64,000 nt of DNA, from assembly GCA_031841125.1 (NCBI GenBank), contig CM063114.1:10726001-10790000 (forward strand). The letters are read 5' to 3'. Positions 1 to 12,274 of the stretch are shown piece by piece. The notes beneath the pieces were generated by a model. It searched no databases. It worked only from the letters and a program-made list of their open reading frames with translations, and was not told the origin of the DNA. Every line of letters starts with the position of its first letter. Position 1 is the first letter of the stretch. Position numbers and translations under genes: made by a program. This stretch comes from Acanthococcus lagerstroemiae (Eukaryota > Arthropoda > Insecta > Hemiptera > Eriococcidae).

Positions 1-1462
1 AAAAAACAAAAAACATGAACCCACCTCCTCTCTGTTTTGCCCCTAATTAACTCAGTTTTGTTATCACTGGAAGTTAAACTCTTTCATTTCGTCATAATTT
101 TTTTATTGACTAAATTCTTTGTAAAATCTCTGACAAAATGGGACATTGCGGAACTCTCTAGATTTATTCGTTTCGGAGATATACCACTTTAAATTTGTAA
201 TTTCTCGTTTTTTTTAATTTCTTCTTTTTTTTTTTATTTTTTAATTGCATTTTTCTCAAAATCAGGTTTTTGGAATCTTAACTTTAAACAGTCATATCTT
301 GGCGAATTTTGGAGCTGGAGAGCTCTGCAAGGTCTCATTTTCTAGTATATACTGGTGCTCATAACTCCATACTGACAAAGTGGGACCTTCTTCTCTCCCT
401 GCTATGTATTTCAATTTAAGGTAAAGTAGCCTAATATGGACCAAGTTTAATTTTCTGGTCATAAGTCGGCTCCTGTGGGCCTGAAAATGGTGCTAATGGC
501 CTTGAATGGTAGCCAAAGAATCCTTGTATCACCCCCTGAAAGAAAATTTCAAAAAAATAAAAACTGGATTCTTAATTATTTCTTTATTTTTGTAAATGTT
601 ATGGTTTTAGGAAATCAAAAGTTTGGGCTCCTAATATGAATCTCTCTAAAAAATAAAATAAACTTTTGATATTAAGTTAAACAATTTTGATAAGTGAAAA
701 AAAGTTAAATATCATGAGTTCAAAGATTCAAACACGTTGAGCACATAACGAATCGCTCAAGAGTCATCAAAGGAATGGAATGTAGTATTCGAAGCTGTAA
801 AACATCAAGTTTTTTTGTGTTTTTTTTAAACACTGAAAACAACTGATTGCATTTTTTTTTGGTCCATAATTTAGAGCATTTTGCAATCTGTAAAAAGTAA
901 CATAGTTTTTGAGCTCATTTCCATGTCATCAAAGGTGGTCCATATAAACATTTTCTAAAATGACCTACTGCCAGTTCTGAACCTTCAATCGAAAAACTCT
1001 ATATGAAGCATCAGAATCGTTTTCCTTTGGGCTGAAAATAATACCTTCGAAAAAGTTTTCCAGTTATTCCTTTCCAAAATTATGACATAAAACGTGAGTG
1101 ACAATAAAAAAAATTGAAAGCATCAAAATCGATTTTTTTTTTTTGTTTCTAAATTTGAATTTTCAACATGTATCAAGGTGGTACATCAAGGACAACAGCT
1201 CAAGATTTTTTGTGGCTAGGTAGCGCTATAAATAGACGAGATAGGCTGGTGTTTCATATTGAGAACCCGGTCCATATTTCGCTACCTTAACTTAAATATT
1301 TCTTTTGTAACAATTGGTCTACTTTTAGAATTCTGAAATTCGAACTAATCTTAAATCCTTTTCCAAGGAGGATTTTGGATTTTGACTTTAATCCACTCCT
1401 AAAGGATTTTTCTTATCGCTGTCACCAGTGGTGCCACAAGAGTAAGGGTTACACTCGAAATA
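1..1462. other. AT-rich noncoding DNA
   Basis: I see no gene here. Homopolymer A and T runs are frequent in both strands. The stretch around 310-400 recurs in inverted and diverged form at about 2400-2475 (a shared phrase reads like tcagtatggagtta in reverse), so 300-2480 may be the remains of a larger element with inverted ends. A phrase of about 31 bases beginning ggtgccacaag at 1428-1460 is repeated at 2150-2183, on either side of the pogo-like insertion. Confidence 0.5.
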
Positions 1463-2072
1463 CAGCGCATTCTCGATTATTTGAACTAATAAGAGAATAG
1501 GGTCTTTCAAATAATCAAAAATTTAAATAATACGGCGTTTTTCAAATGATTATGTGAAAGGTAAAGAATCAAAACTCATATTTGCCATTTTACTTCAAGG
1601 GCGCAAATAGGCAAAATACTGTACACGGGTGCAGGAATATCTTTGCGGCGCCTGTGGACGTGGAGTATGTTATACATATCGCACATTCACAGTCGCAGCA
1701 GAGATATTCCTGCACCCGTGTACAGTATTTTGCCTATTTGCGCCCTTGAAGTAAAATAGCAAATGTAAGTTTCGATTCCTTACCCTTCATTTATTTCCTC
1801 TCTTTCTGCTGTAGGAATGTATTTATTTGAACTCCACATTTAAAACAACACAGAAACGAAGGAATTCAAATTACATTTTCGTAAATTAATTTTTTTGGAA
1901 GGACCTTGCAAAAAATAAACGAATTTAAAATAAAATAAATAAATAAATAAAATCAAGAGATAATGTGGAAGAAGTTAAAATAATAGAGAGATCAAATTAT
2001 AGGGAGAAAATCATCAGGTTCAAGTAAACCGAAGTTCAAATAATTGAGGTTCAAATAATCTAGCATGTACTG
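1463..2072. mobile_element. pogo/Tigger-like MITE, 610 bp, TA target site
   Basis: The left end reads CAGCGCATTCTCGATTATTT and the reverse complement of the right end reads CAGTACATGCTAGATTATTT. They form a terminal inverted repeat of the pogo/Tigger kind (CAG, then CTCGATTATTTGAAC). A TA dinucleotide sits outside each end (1461-1462 and 2073-2074), the duplication expected for the Tc1/mariner/pogo superfamily. There is no transposase frame inside, so the copy would depend on a partner. It contains a hairpin at 1553-1791. The ends are clear; the family name is inferred from them. Confidence 0.7.
1553..1791. repeat. long hairpin inside the pogo-like MITE
   Basis: Two arms of roughly 100 bases, with few mismatches, face each other around a loop near 1645-1700. 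One arm contains gcgcaaataggcaaaatact and the other its exact reverse complement. Outer portions of the arms (ggtaaagaatc / gattccttacc) still pair. Nothing in it codes. It is either a separate hairpin MITE inserted into the pogo-like element or a palindromic core belonging to that element. Confidence 0.75.
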
Positions 2073-2074
2073 TA

Positions 2075-3690
2075 ACATTCAAAATGAGCTCAGTGACCAA
2101 AAAACAAGCGTGGGTTAATTTACAATTTCAAGGTAACGACCTTCCATGGTGCCACAAAAGTAAGGGTCATACTCCAAAATAATACCAGAAATGAGTACAG
2201 CAGTTCAGCAGTCTGTATAACCTATTATATTATGTAAAAGAAGGTAGTAAATGCTTATTAACTAATTTTACGGGGTTGAAGCCCCCCGCCCCCCATGATA
2301 ATGTTAGATAAAAAGGGAAAAATCTAGAGTTACCAAGTTCATCCAAAAACCTTAGCAAAATAGGGGACATCTTGATGCATCTTATTATGTACGTTTCTAT
2401 CGAAAGGGTCCCCTTTGTCGGTATGGAGTTAAGGACAAGGGATCATACTAGACAAAATTACCTACGAATGAGACCTTAACCAGCCCTAAAGCGTTTCAGG
2501 AAGATATTTTTTTGGATTTTTGAAGTTGTGGTGCGAAAATGATATACATATTTTGAGAAGAGTTAAAACTTCTTTTGAGAAGAACTTCCGAATCTACAAC
2601 CTGGGCCCTTTCTGTTTCTACACATTTCATACTCGGGAGCTGGAATGGAGTGAGATACCGAAAAAGGGCAAAGAAGGGGTGAAAGAGCAGCCTCAAAAAT
2701 CGAGTTTTTATTCGAAATTCAGGAAACAACTCTGCAGCTAAAACTAAGATCGATAAAGTGGGTCCTGTCGATAGAGACGTACACGTACGTGTACTTTCTT
2801 TATGGTCTCAAAAAGGTTGTTGGTACTTTCAAAATGAAAATAATACGTTTTTGTTGAATTATGCAGCCAAAAAGGAGAGTTAGAACATAGTCGGGCCGCT
2901 GATAACTATTATATTCTAATAATTAATTGCTACACCAACCACTCCCCCCCAACCCTCCTAAAAACTTTTCACTTGGTATATAATGTACTGAAAAGGAACT
3001 ACAGGAAACAGGATAGTCAAGTCTTCCAAAAGCTTCCCAATTTAATTTTTCTAACTTGGTTAGACATTCTGCGTTATCTGTCCTAGAATGCTCATGAACT
3101 GCAGTTAGACCCAGTAAATTTGACACATAAATAGCTTCAACAGCCCTGAAAGATATACGAAAGGAAAGTGAGGGTGAGGCTGTCGTTTCAAATTAGATAA
3201 TGGGAAAAAGAGTCGAAGCCAGCAAACACGAATTAGAAGATTCGATGAATTTTTAAAAGCGATACCAACGTGAGGTATATCGGAAGGGTCGAGTACTTGC
3301 TGCCCTTTGCACGAAGAAAAAAACCGTGTCACACGAAATTCGAGAAAATGTAGGGGCACTCGATGGCGACCAAACCGAACCCGGTAATTCGAGTAAACGC
3401 ATACTGGACGCACTTCGAGTACGGTTTCGAAAATTTACAAAAACAAGCAGCAATGCTGCACGACTAGGGTCGGCAAATGCTGCAATTCCTATCGTCTGAA
3501 TTCTGCTAAACATTAACGCACTCTATATTCATCAATAATAAACATCCTACAAAACTACGAACTACGACAGAATCACCATCCATATTACCACTTGATAACG
3601 TCTGAGTACTGAACAACTTGAAGAATAAAAATAAAAATAAAAAAGCGATCGCAATAGGGTCTAGCCGACCCTAAAAAGGATGTCTTCACT
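2075..3690. other. noncoding or intronic DNA, downstream of the secreted-protein exon
   Basis: No convincing gene. Several short open frames on the minus strand (for example 3105-3413 and 3253-3513) lack start context, a domain or a usable acceptor. No acceptor followed by a frame matching the phase of the exon at 3694-3772 was found here, so this stretch is best read as the start of that gene's first intron mixed with repeat debris. Confidence 0.35.
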
Positions 3691-3693
3691 TAC

Positions 3694-3772
3694 TTTTCTT
3701 GGTGGGAGCAGCACTGGAGCCAGCAACCAGGAAGAAAGCGATGCAAACAAATTTACCAATTTTGAAATACAT
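3694..3772 (-). CDS. first coding exon of a secreted protein (signal peptide), partial
   Basis: The frame starts at ATG 3772 and gives 26 residues plus one base before a strong 5' splice site, GTAAGT at 3693-3688. The peptide begins MYFKIGKFVC and continues through a hydrophobic stretch (IAFFLVAG) to a small-residue segment SSAAPTKK. That is a textbook eukaryotic signal peptide: short basic n-region, hydrophobic core and an Ala-containing cleavage site around residue 21-22. A TATA element about 210 bases upstream supports a real transcription unit. The remaining exons are not identified; they must lie at lower coordinates or beyond the window. The mature protein cannot be named. Digestive, salivary, cuticular and antimicrobial peptides all show this gene layout, and nothing here chooses among them. 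Confidence 0.6.
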
Positions 3773-3954
3773 GTTTATGTTCTGCCGTTGTTAAACTTTT
3801 TTGAGACGAAAAAACTGAAAACTAAAAAAGTATAAAACTTTAAAATTTCAACGTAAAACGAAAGATTAGAAACAATTTGTGTAAACAAATGTTACAAAAA
3901 TTTCGGGATACTTAGTAATAACAACGGCCAACACTACACAAAACTTGGTGGATT

Positions 3955-3990
3955 TGATGTCGATCTGAAAACAGGCAGCCGTTTATATAG
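3955..3990 (-). promoter_or_regulatory. TATA core promoter for the secreted-protein gene
   Basis: On the minus strand TATATAAA occupies 3989-3982. A TCAG initiator-like sequence lies at 3968-3965, with another possible start near 3955. The spacing of 23 bases to TCAG is slightly short; 34 bases to the second site is slightly long. The implied 5' leader is about 185-195 bases. I infer a focused RNA polymerase II promoter reading toward lower coordinates. Confidence 0.55.
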
Positions 3991-3994
3991 TCAA

Positions 3995-5170
3995 TAAACG
4001 CGGCGCTCAGTTCGGGCTGTCATCAGGTAACTTCGGAACGACTTTACCTTGCACAAGGTTTTCCAGGTTCTTTGAACACCGTTTGGTTAAATTCCTGCCA
4101 TTGTCAGTGTCATTGTCATTGTCGATAGGAAGTACTACACTCCTACTTAACTGCCGCCTGATCGCTATCCGTTTTTACGATACATTCCGGAAATACTAAT
4201 CGTCTCGAACGAATTAAGTTTTTCTGTCAGTGACTTTTAATTAGGGTCGTTCGCGGTTTTTTTTTTGGTTTTTTTTTTGTTTTTGTTTTTTTACGAGCTG
4301 ATTCTATATATTTTCTTCTCTTTTTCACTGCAGCTGTCTTTCTTCTTGTATTTTTTTTTTTCGCACTCGGCTGCATCGAGGAACAAGGAAATAAATTTTC
4401 ATTTAAAAGTTAGCTTTTACGAGGATGCAGTTTTGTCGAGATTAACGGAATTTTTTTTACACATTTCTTTTCGGTTCGCGAAATTGGCGAAATTGAATGG
4501 CGCTCTCCGAGTTCAAGGTGAGGAAGACGAGCGTATAGTCCTTGTACTCCGCAGACGTCGCCTAGGGATCGAGTTTGTACCGATTTATCGTGTCTGCGAT
4601 GGCTAATCACCGGCGAAGCCAGGCTCTTTGATCAGGCGCGATTAGGGGGATTTGCCCTAATCCCCGCGTTCTCTGGTTTTCAAGATACCGGAGTGTACTT
4701 TACATATTCGAGTGATTTTTGAAGGTAAGAGTAAGGACGATTACTTCTGCCGATGTTGGATCGTATCTGAATGCCCCTAATTGTAGGCCCATCGGTTAAA
4801 ATTACAAAATTTGATGGAAAATTATCTGCGTGGGCTGAATCTGATCTCCTCTACGATATTACCCAGGAAAATTAGATTAGGCCGGATGCCAGTTGAGTGC
4901 ACTCTGCATTCTTTGACGCAGCTGTGCCATTTGGCACATTTGTAGTTAAGTTCCGGAGGAACGTGTTAAGAAATGTTACCTACCCCGACTCCACATCGAG
5001 TCTCCCCAGGGGATCATAAGTGTCTTCTTCCTCAGTTCTCCTCAACTTCTCAACCCTAAGTCGCTCTGCAATTGTTTAAACGGCAAAAATTCAATTCAAC
5101 CATAACTGGTGTCTGGAAAAGTCTTTATAAGTTGATTTATTTTAATTTTATTATTATCGAGCTACGGAGG
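3995..5170. other. upstream DNA with no gene identified
   Basis: The first part is presumably the proximal upstream region of the secreted-protein gene. A T-rich tract covers 4256-4360. A short palindrome, gattagggggatttgccctaatc, lies around 4639-4662. Open frames at 4265-4606 and 4410-4610 are low-complexity or unsupported. I recognise no further element. Confidence 0.35.
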
Positions 5171-5204
5171 TACACTCTTGGGCTATGGGCTCGGAAAAGG
5201 TTGT

Positions 5205-5480
5205 TTACTGTATGTCGCAGAGGTATCCAGCAGCGGAAAGGTAGGTGAGGAAGTTGTTTATGTGCTTGTGGGAGTTGGAGAGGGCCAAAATTCGACTATG
5301 AGAGACGTGGCGAGAGTTACGAAGACAGGTGAGGGAGGGGCACGAGAAGAGGTGGTCCACGGTGAGAGGATCTTCATCTTCACAGTGTGGGCAGTTGAAG
5401 GGTGTGGTAACCGATGGCGAAGCTCCTCTAGGATACAGGAGGGTTGGTCGGTTTTGGGAGGAGGAACCACTGTTAGGCCA
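5205..5480 (-). pseudogene. non-LTR retrotransposon ORF2 C-terminus (zinc motif), fragment
   Basis: Read on the minus strand, the frame contains CPHCEDEDPLTVDHLFSC (CPHC at 5403-5392) and ends with a stop at 5207-5205 after SAAGYLCDIQ. The pattern C-x2-C, then T-x-x-H, then C about 16 residues on, is the small zinc-binding module found after the reverse transcriptase/RNase H region of many I-, Jockey- and R1-type LINEs. Upstream the frame is soon broken by a stop near 5470-5490, so only the last 90 or so codons remain readable. It is a dead 3' fragment. The clade is not certain. Confidence 0.65.
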
Positions 5481-5599
5481 CGACTAGCTCAAGGGGCCTA
5501 CAGGGTGAAGGATCGGCACTAGAGGCTTGACGATCTGGTGTGAAGTACGTACGAGGTAACCCAGTATTGGACTGAGTATCCGAAATCGTAATGTCTCGT

Positions 5600-6485
5600 G
5601 GTATAGGCACTACCCTGACCTACAAACACACAAAGACAAAATAGCTTACGAATAACACAGAAACGAAAAGACTATTTACGATAATCGGTGATGTTCCTCG
5701 TCGGTGGAGGTATAAACTCAAAACGGTGACTTCTTCCAAGTGTCGGACGGCTCAGGAACTTTCGTGTGCTGGCGAACGTGGAGCGAGAGATGTGCTCAAC
5801 ACGTTGTCAGGAGTCCGCTAGTCGGTCGCGAGAACGGAAAGGTTCAACGGTTTCGGCAAATCGCGCGCGTGTTGAGGAGTTACGACACTCTCCTCAAAAG
5901 CGAATCAAACCACGAATTTACCTCACACTTACAAAGAGGCGAACTCAAAGTTTTCAAGAAATGGCAACGTCCAGGCTCCGCTCGAATTCCGTTAGCCACT
6001 TCCTCCTATCCTGTCCAGGAACCAAGTCCTCGGTGCCGCATTTCCTCGAATCGTCAACGATGAGTTTTTCCCCCTCTCTGGATAGGTCCAGGAAGTCACA
6101 GAAAAGTGGAAAAGTCGATAAATATCGAAAAAGAGCGGTAGGAATAGTATTATCAGGAGCGAACGTGTAGGGACAGGAATTAACATGTTAGGAGAAGTGA
6201 GAGAGAGATACTCGTTAGTATATCTATCGCATATTACGATATAATGCCTTGGCCATTCGGGAAGAGCGCAGCTCGGTCACCACAGGGGTTAAAGGTTAGT
6301 AAGAAGATGCGTGTGTGTGAGGCGTGTATGTGCAATCCTTAGGCGGGCGATGATAATTTCCTCGCACTGGGAGGATCGTTAGGACGCACACTGGGCGAAA
6401 TGCTGGTCTTAGGCGGCCAAAACTCCATAAAATGAAGCGAGCCAAATATACATAAACTAGCAGTGCACCGCATATCTCTATTCTA
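5600..6485. other. CG-rich stretch with two overlapping open frames, unresolved
   Basis: Between about 5730 and 6170 the plus strand is richer in CG than its surroundings and holds two overlapping frames, 5740-6063 (107 codons) and 5766-6170 (134 codons). Both are Arg/Ser-rich with no domain I recognise. Neither has splice signals that would make it a convincing exon. It may be a CpG-rich regulatory patch or an old element fragment. Nothing else is seen to 6485. Confidence 0.25.
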
Positions 6486-7897
6486 TCTCTATATATTAAA
6501 AACCAAAACTCCTCCCCTCCCCCGCTTGGAAAAAACTCACTGCGGGTTGCCTACCTAAAGATTAGAAAAATTGCAGGGGCAGGTCAGCTATTTTCAAGGA
6601 CATAATCTATTCTAACATAAAAGATCTCCAAGTTTTAAGACATAACCGGCATAATAAGACATAAAAAAACATAAAATGACATAATTACCCATCATCTTCA
6701 AGATCACAAGTCGCTGCAGGTTGCCTACCCTGCCCCTTAATTGCTCAATTTCCCTGGGGTAGCCTACCCTTGGGAGGGGGTTTATGGTTGAGAAGGGAGC
6801 CCCTGAAGGGGGAGGAGGACTCGTGTGGGGGCGTGGGCTGTGTACGGAGATGAAGGCCCTGGATGGGGGGAGGGTAAGAGGACTTGGTGGAGGAGAAAGT
6901 CCTTGGTGAGAGAAGGGACCTCGGAGAGAAATTGCCGTGGTACGGGAGAGGCTGGTGGCGGGGTAGGGTCTTGAGGGGGAGGGCTCTCGGGGGAGGGGTG
7001 GTCATAGTTGTGAGAGCTCCTGGGTGGATGGTCAGGGTTCTTCAAGGGGGTTGGAGGGCCATAGTGAGGACAGGGGATCTGAAGGGAGAAGAAGTCCAGG
7101 GGGTAGTGGTGGGTGAGAGGTCCGCGTGGCGGAGGAAATCCTTAGTAGGAGAAAGTGGCCATTGAGGAAGAAGGAGGTAGTGGTGGGTGAGGATCCTTGA
7201 GGGGCAGTAAAATTTTGGTAGATAAAGGCCCGGGGGTGTAAAAGGTACTCATGATAGAGGAGGGAGCTCCTAAAGGGGAGGAAATCCACGGTGGTGGTGG
7301 GGACTGTAAAGGGATGTAAAGGCCCCGAGTAGGGAGGGGGTAATAGTGATCTCTCTATATATTAATATTGAGGAAGGGGTCCTGCTTGAGGAGGATGTTC
7401 TTGGTAAGAGAGGCGGCCGGGAAGGCGATTGAAGGCCATGGTGCGGAAGGTTCTTGTCCCGGGCAGGTGGTCTTGAAGGGAAGGGTTCTCGTGGGGGAGG
7501 GGTGGTCATGGTGGTGGAAGCTCCTAGGAGGAAGACCAGGGGATCTTCGTTGTGGTTGAGCGAGCAGGCCGTAGGGTGGTGGAGCCGCGGAAGGGGAAGG
7601 CTACAGAGAGGGACTAAGGCCGCCGTGGGGAGGTCATAGTGATGGGTGAAGAGGTTTTTGTGGGGGGTGTGTGGGTGAACAGAAATGAAGGCCATAGTGG
7701 TGTGGGGTGGTCGAAGGACGTGGTCCTAATGGAGGGCACTCAGGGTGGAAGAGAGGGTGATCGGGGGAGACTAGGTGGAGGACTATGGCCATTGTGGGGG
7801 AGGAGTTTGTGGCTGAGGAGGGCTGCGACTGTTGAAGTGTGACCGTGGAGGCGGAGAGCAACCATGGTCAACGAGGGGGTGGTGGAGGAGGAGCTTT
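6486..7897 (+). mobile_element. Helitron-like element, 3'-truncated, G-rich body
   Basis: The left end is TCTCTATATATTAA at 6486-6499, preceded by A, which fits a Helitron 5' terminus (TC start, insertion after A). A module of about 270 bases rich in CATAA follows, then about 1.1 kb that is strongly purine- and G-rich on this strand, made of diverged repeats such as ggaggagctcctgaaggggagg. The same module order occurs in reverse complement at 31833-33900, where the 3' end with hairpin and CTAG is preserved. This copy stops near 7897 without that end. No Rep/helicase coding is present, so it is non-autonomous. The classification rests on termini and on the second copy. Confidence 0.6.
7352..7365 (+). 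repeat. isolated Helitron 5'-end motif inside the G-rich body
   Basis: TCTCTATATATTAA recurs here, in the middle of the G-rich array. The related copy near 32850 runs straight through this point (aatagtgaggaagg in equivalent orientation), so about 20-22 bases containing just the terminus have been added here, with a TG on both sides. Confidence 0.5.
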
Positions 7898-10320
7898 TCA
7901 CCATAGACATCTCTTATAATGTCCTGAGCAATTATGCTTACAGGTAATTCTATAATGCCCCCATTTTCAGAGCTAGAATGAGGAGTGTGTTGCCTTAAAC
8001 ACCTAAAAATTGGCAGGTCATATGTTATTATTATTATCACTATGAAGGTGAGAAATTCCGTGGCCAAAGGCAACACTGATCTCTGGTTATTGGGTTACAA
8101 GGAAAATGGTCTATTGCTGTAATTAATGCACTAATGTACATTCTGAAATGCTCTTTCTTGAGAGCGTAGGAGCGGGGGAGGTTCTATCACAACCTCCTTT
8201 TTTACGTCGTTGGTTGACCATGACTCAAGAAATTCCTAGGCCGTAGACGTCAAATTTTGAAAACACTTTCCCTCTCCTGTAATGTGGATAACTTCTGCCA
8301 AGGTTAAAATTGATGTCTGAAATACATGTAGGCACTAATAATCTCTTTAGCAAAACTTGAATAATTTTCCCCCTGAAATTTCAAGCCATCAACGTGGACT
8401 TTATCTGAGAATTGCCCTCATTACGTTTATTAGGGCTTACAAGTAAATTATTTCCAGAACTAAACTATAACTATAATATAATTAACTGAAATATTAGTAG
8501 TTACTTGAATGAATCCCTGGCTGTAGGTGAGCAAAGGTGTCCTTCAGTTTCTTCCATTCTAGATAATTTTGAGCTACTGTTTGATAGTTAGGATTCATTA
8601 AGATTGGGTGAGACTTGAAATAAATTTTTTTTTAAATATAACAGGTACTGAGACAAGATGGTAACATCCTCGACGGTGGACATGTCCCTGCGCTTTCTCC
8701 ATTAAAAAGATGGTAATTGTCCTGTCTGATGAGTTGGATTGATGGAATTCGTTTCGGATGTTATTGTGTGATCCAAAATAACACCCCTCCCCTTCACCAC
8801 AAAAATAAATGAAAACTTAGGTTTAAAAATTTGCTGGTAACGAAATATTCTCAGTTCCCGGAGAATGACTTAATTAATAATTATTCACGAGTCGAGAATT
8901 CTCTGATTCGGATGGGGCTGAGAAATTTAAAAACATTCTCACGTACTTCATCAAATTGTTATAATTTCCCCGCGGGAGCATGGAGTTCGGCGAAATTTCG
9001 AAGAAACAATCTTTACCATCCGACTGAATGTTCCGGGTACACAAAGTTTATCATTTCGACTTCGAGATGTGTAGCATAACTTCTAGAAGTCAAGTTAATA
9101 CAATTCCTCTATTCCTTTTCACTTTCTGTTTGGAGAACAGGAGGGAAAACTTACGGACGAATCTAAATCCGAAGTGAATACGAGCACCGAGTAAAGTCTT
9201 CCCCTTCTCCTCTCTCGACATTACCTTAATTATAAAAAATTCTCATTCGGAGTTCTGCACTTTCAAAACTTTCTGTATTGACTAGCGAAGTTAAGAAGCT
9301 AAAACCAATCTAACTTCAAAGAAGCATATATACTGTACGAGCATTGTAAAAGTTTGATTTCGATTTCCATAAGTGAAATGAGTAGGTAAGTAGATTGTAC
9401 ATTATTCGCGATGGAAGTACACCATTCCCATATCATTATGAAAATCGAGTTCTAGTTCGGTGCATAACTTCGTATGTAGCCGGTGATTGCGTTCGAAGCA
9501 GAGGGCGTTCATTTTCGATCCTAGAATTCTGTACTCAGGTACGAGGTTTCCGGCGAAATTTATTTCGCTCTGGAGCTTCTCAGGAGAAAGCCCCGGTTGA
9601 CGAAATGCCCCGCTTGAGAAAACGGTTTCTGGCCACAAAATTGCTTCGTACGAGACTTGTGGTAAAATTGTATGCGCTTAGCTCCTTTGAGATGACCTTG
9701 CGTTCTGATTGATTGATAAGATAAATACTTTTTCACGAGTACTGATGTTAACGGGCAAATTCTCATGCTCAAATATAAGTGCCCAGAATTTTGAAATGCT
9801 CTCTCAGGAAATGCCCTCGAGTTATTTAGCATTTACTTGAGAGAAATTCTTGAAATGATCCTGTATTTAGTCTTCAGCTCTACGTGAAATATGAATTAAT
9901 TCTTCGGAAATGAGTTGACTCTACATTCAGTAGCGATTCACCTCATTTCAAAATGAATTACGATCAATTCTTGAATATTTACTCGAGCATTTTTAGCATT
10001 TGCTTGTGACTTCGATATGCTCAATCATTTACTCAATGAGCACTCGCTCAGCAAATGTTTTTAGCGTTTTAAAAGCAAATACTCGCCGGCGTTTTTATGT
10101 ACTGCTGCTCTATGACCAATTTTTCGTCTGGGCGTCTTTCCTGAAGAATATCCGATCTTTCGGAGAAATCCAACTTCTTTGTTTCTTTCGCTTTCCATTT
10201 TTATCGCTATTCTCCGAGCCTGCCCCTTCCTTCGCCCGAGATATTGCCCATCAGAAAATCCAGCTCTGAATAAACATTATCAGAAATGGTTTAGAATGGT
10301 CGAATTTTGAACGCAGAACA
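7898..10320. other. noncoding DNA, no element recognised
   Basis: AT-rich sequence with scattered short frames. The longest, 9395-9712 on the plus strand (105 codons), has no recognisable domain and no supporting splice sites. Around 9830-10030 several phrases of the type atttagcatttacttg recur loosely. I see no gene or clear mobile element. Confidence 0.35.
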
Positions 10321-12274
10321 ATCACGAGAGGCTCAAATTCATCAAAATGAAGAAGAATAAGCTAACCGCTTTTGACCAAAAATGATGAACCGACCAAATT
10401 CGACTAACGGTGAACACAGGTACAGCCAAAATTAGGCTAAAATTACGAAATCCATCTAAAGTCGACCGACTCTGACCAAGTGAAACCAAAAAAAAACTTC
10501 AATCTAACTTGATTAAAAACTACCACAACCAAACATATTCAGGAACGCTAAGATCGACCAAAAATTACTAAAATTGACCAAAAAAATTGACTACTGACAA
10601 AATGACTAAATACGTCCGAATCCGACGAAATCTGACAGTGGCGTAGAAATAAGAGAAGTTCTCAGAACGCCCCCCCCCCCTGAAATGCTTGGTTCCATCC
10701 AAAAATATAAATGAAAAATTACGCTGACGAGCTGAGTGGGAAAAATTTTGGCTCACCTTTCATCGGAATCTCTAAACTTGATTCCCACGTTCTTAACTGT
10801 ACCACTGCTTCTGTAATTCTTTTTTTGGTCATTGATTTGGTATCCTTTCTTTCTTCTTTGTACCCGTCTTTCAATTTCATGGCTAAATTTAGTGATTTTG
10901 ATGATATTTGTTTTTGTCCCGATTTGGTGTCTATGATCGATGCTTTATCGTCCTTTAGACTTGTTCAAATATTAATCTCGATTGCATAATGTGTGAGCAT
11001 TTTTGGTGTTTTTTCAGCCTTGATTCGATACAGGCCAGTGAACATCGGAGCTTCTGGCGATATCCCCTTACCCACCGAGGTTGAGGAGTAAAAGTAAAAT
11101 CGTAGAGCTTGTCAACTATCATTCTAACCTTCTTAGACTTTTTTTAAATTTTTGCCTGTCGAGTCAGAATTTGGGCGAAATTTTGTAAATTCGTCATTAT
11201 TATGCCTACAAAATTTTTATTACCTCCTCCCCTTTGTCCCTCGGAGAACTTCCTGTACGCTACTGATTACTGATTCGATGTGTTTGGCCAATAATTTTGG
11301 TTTAGATTGAGATGGTTTTGATAATACTCGTACTTAGTTTTCGTATTTTTTCTTTTTGCTCTCGATAGCCCTTGGTAAAGAGTGGGGTGCTACTCGTATC
11401 TGTCTTCTGGCCTTTCTCTAGTCTTTTGTGGTCTCAGTAGCGGAAAAAGAAAATAGTTCAATTAAGACGGATCTGAAAATTTCCGCCCTAAATTTTGATT
11501 TTACAAGCAAAGGAAAAATGATCGAGTCGAAAATAGTAACAGGCTCTGAAATTTTACTTTTTCGGGTGGCTTTAGGGGGGGGGAGATATGTCCCTCATAC
11601 ACCTCTCTCCCTTATTTATGCTGTTACTTGTTTCATTTACTGAATTTTTGTAACTTTTTAAATTTTGGTAGTTTTTGTCTTAATTGTTTTTTTTTGTTTT
11701 TTTTTCCATTCCTGTGATTGATTTAGTATTTTTTGATTTTTGATATGTTTCGGTCTTTCTTGTCCTTTTTGATTTTTGACGCAATTTTCAGTTTTTTGTT
11801 TTGTCACGGTTTCTTTTGGCCTTGACTTGGTGGTCTTCACTCTTATTTCTCATCTGGTCTCGTTTTGATGAAAACTTGGTAGATTATAGTCGTCTTCATT
11901 AGGTACGTTTTGAATTTTTAAGTTCTTGGTTTGAATCATTTCAGGTAATGATTTGGTAGTTTACGGTATTTTACGGTCCTACCTTAGTCTTGTTGAGGTA
12001 TTTTTATGGTGTTTTGTGGTATTCCTGGTTTTCATTCACATATTTTTCTTTTCAGTTGGTCTTGATTTAGTGCTTCTGATAATATTCGGGCTTGTCTTGG
12101 TTTAGTGTCTGTTGCTAGTCTTTTTTTAGTCCTTTTTAGGTCTTTGATCTCGTTTTGGTATTTATGGACATTTTTAGTGTTTGTTGGGTCTTGGTTCAGT
12201 GGGTCTTAGTGTCGGTGTCTTCTTTGTCCTTTTTTCGACAATTTTCGATTGAATTTGGGTAGTGTTGGTTACAG

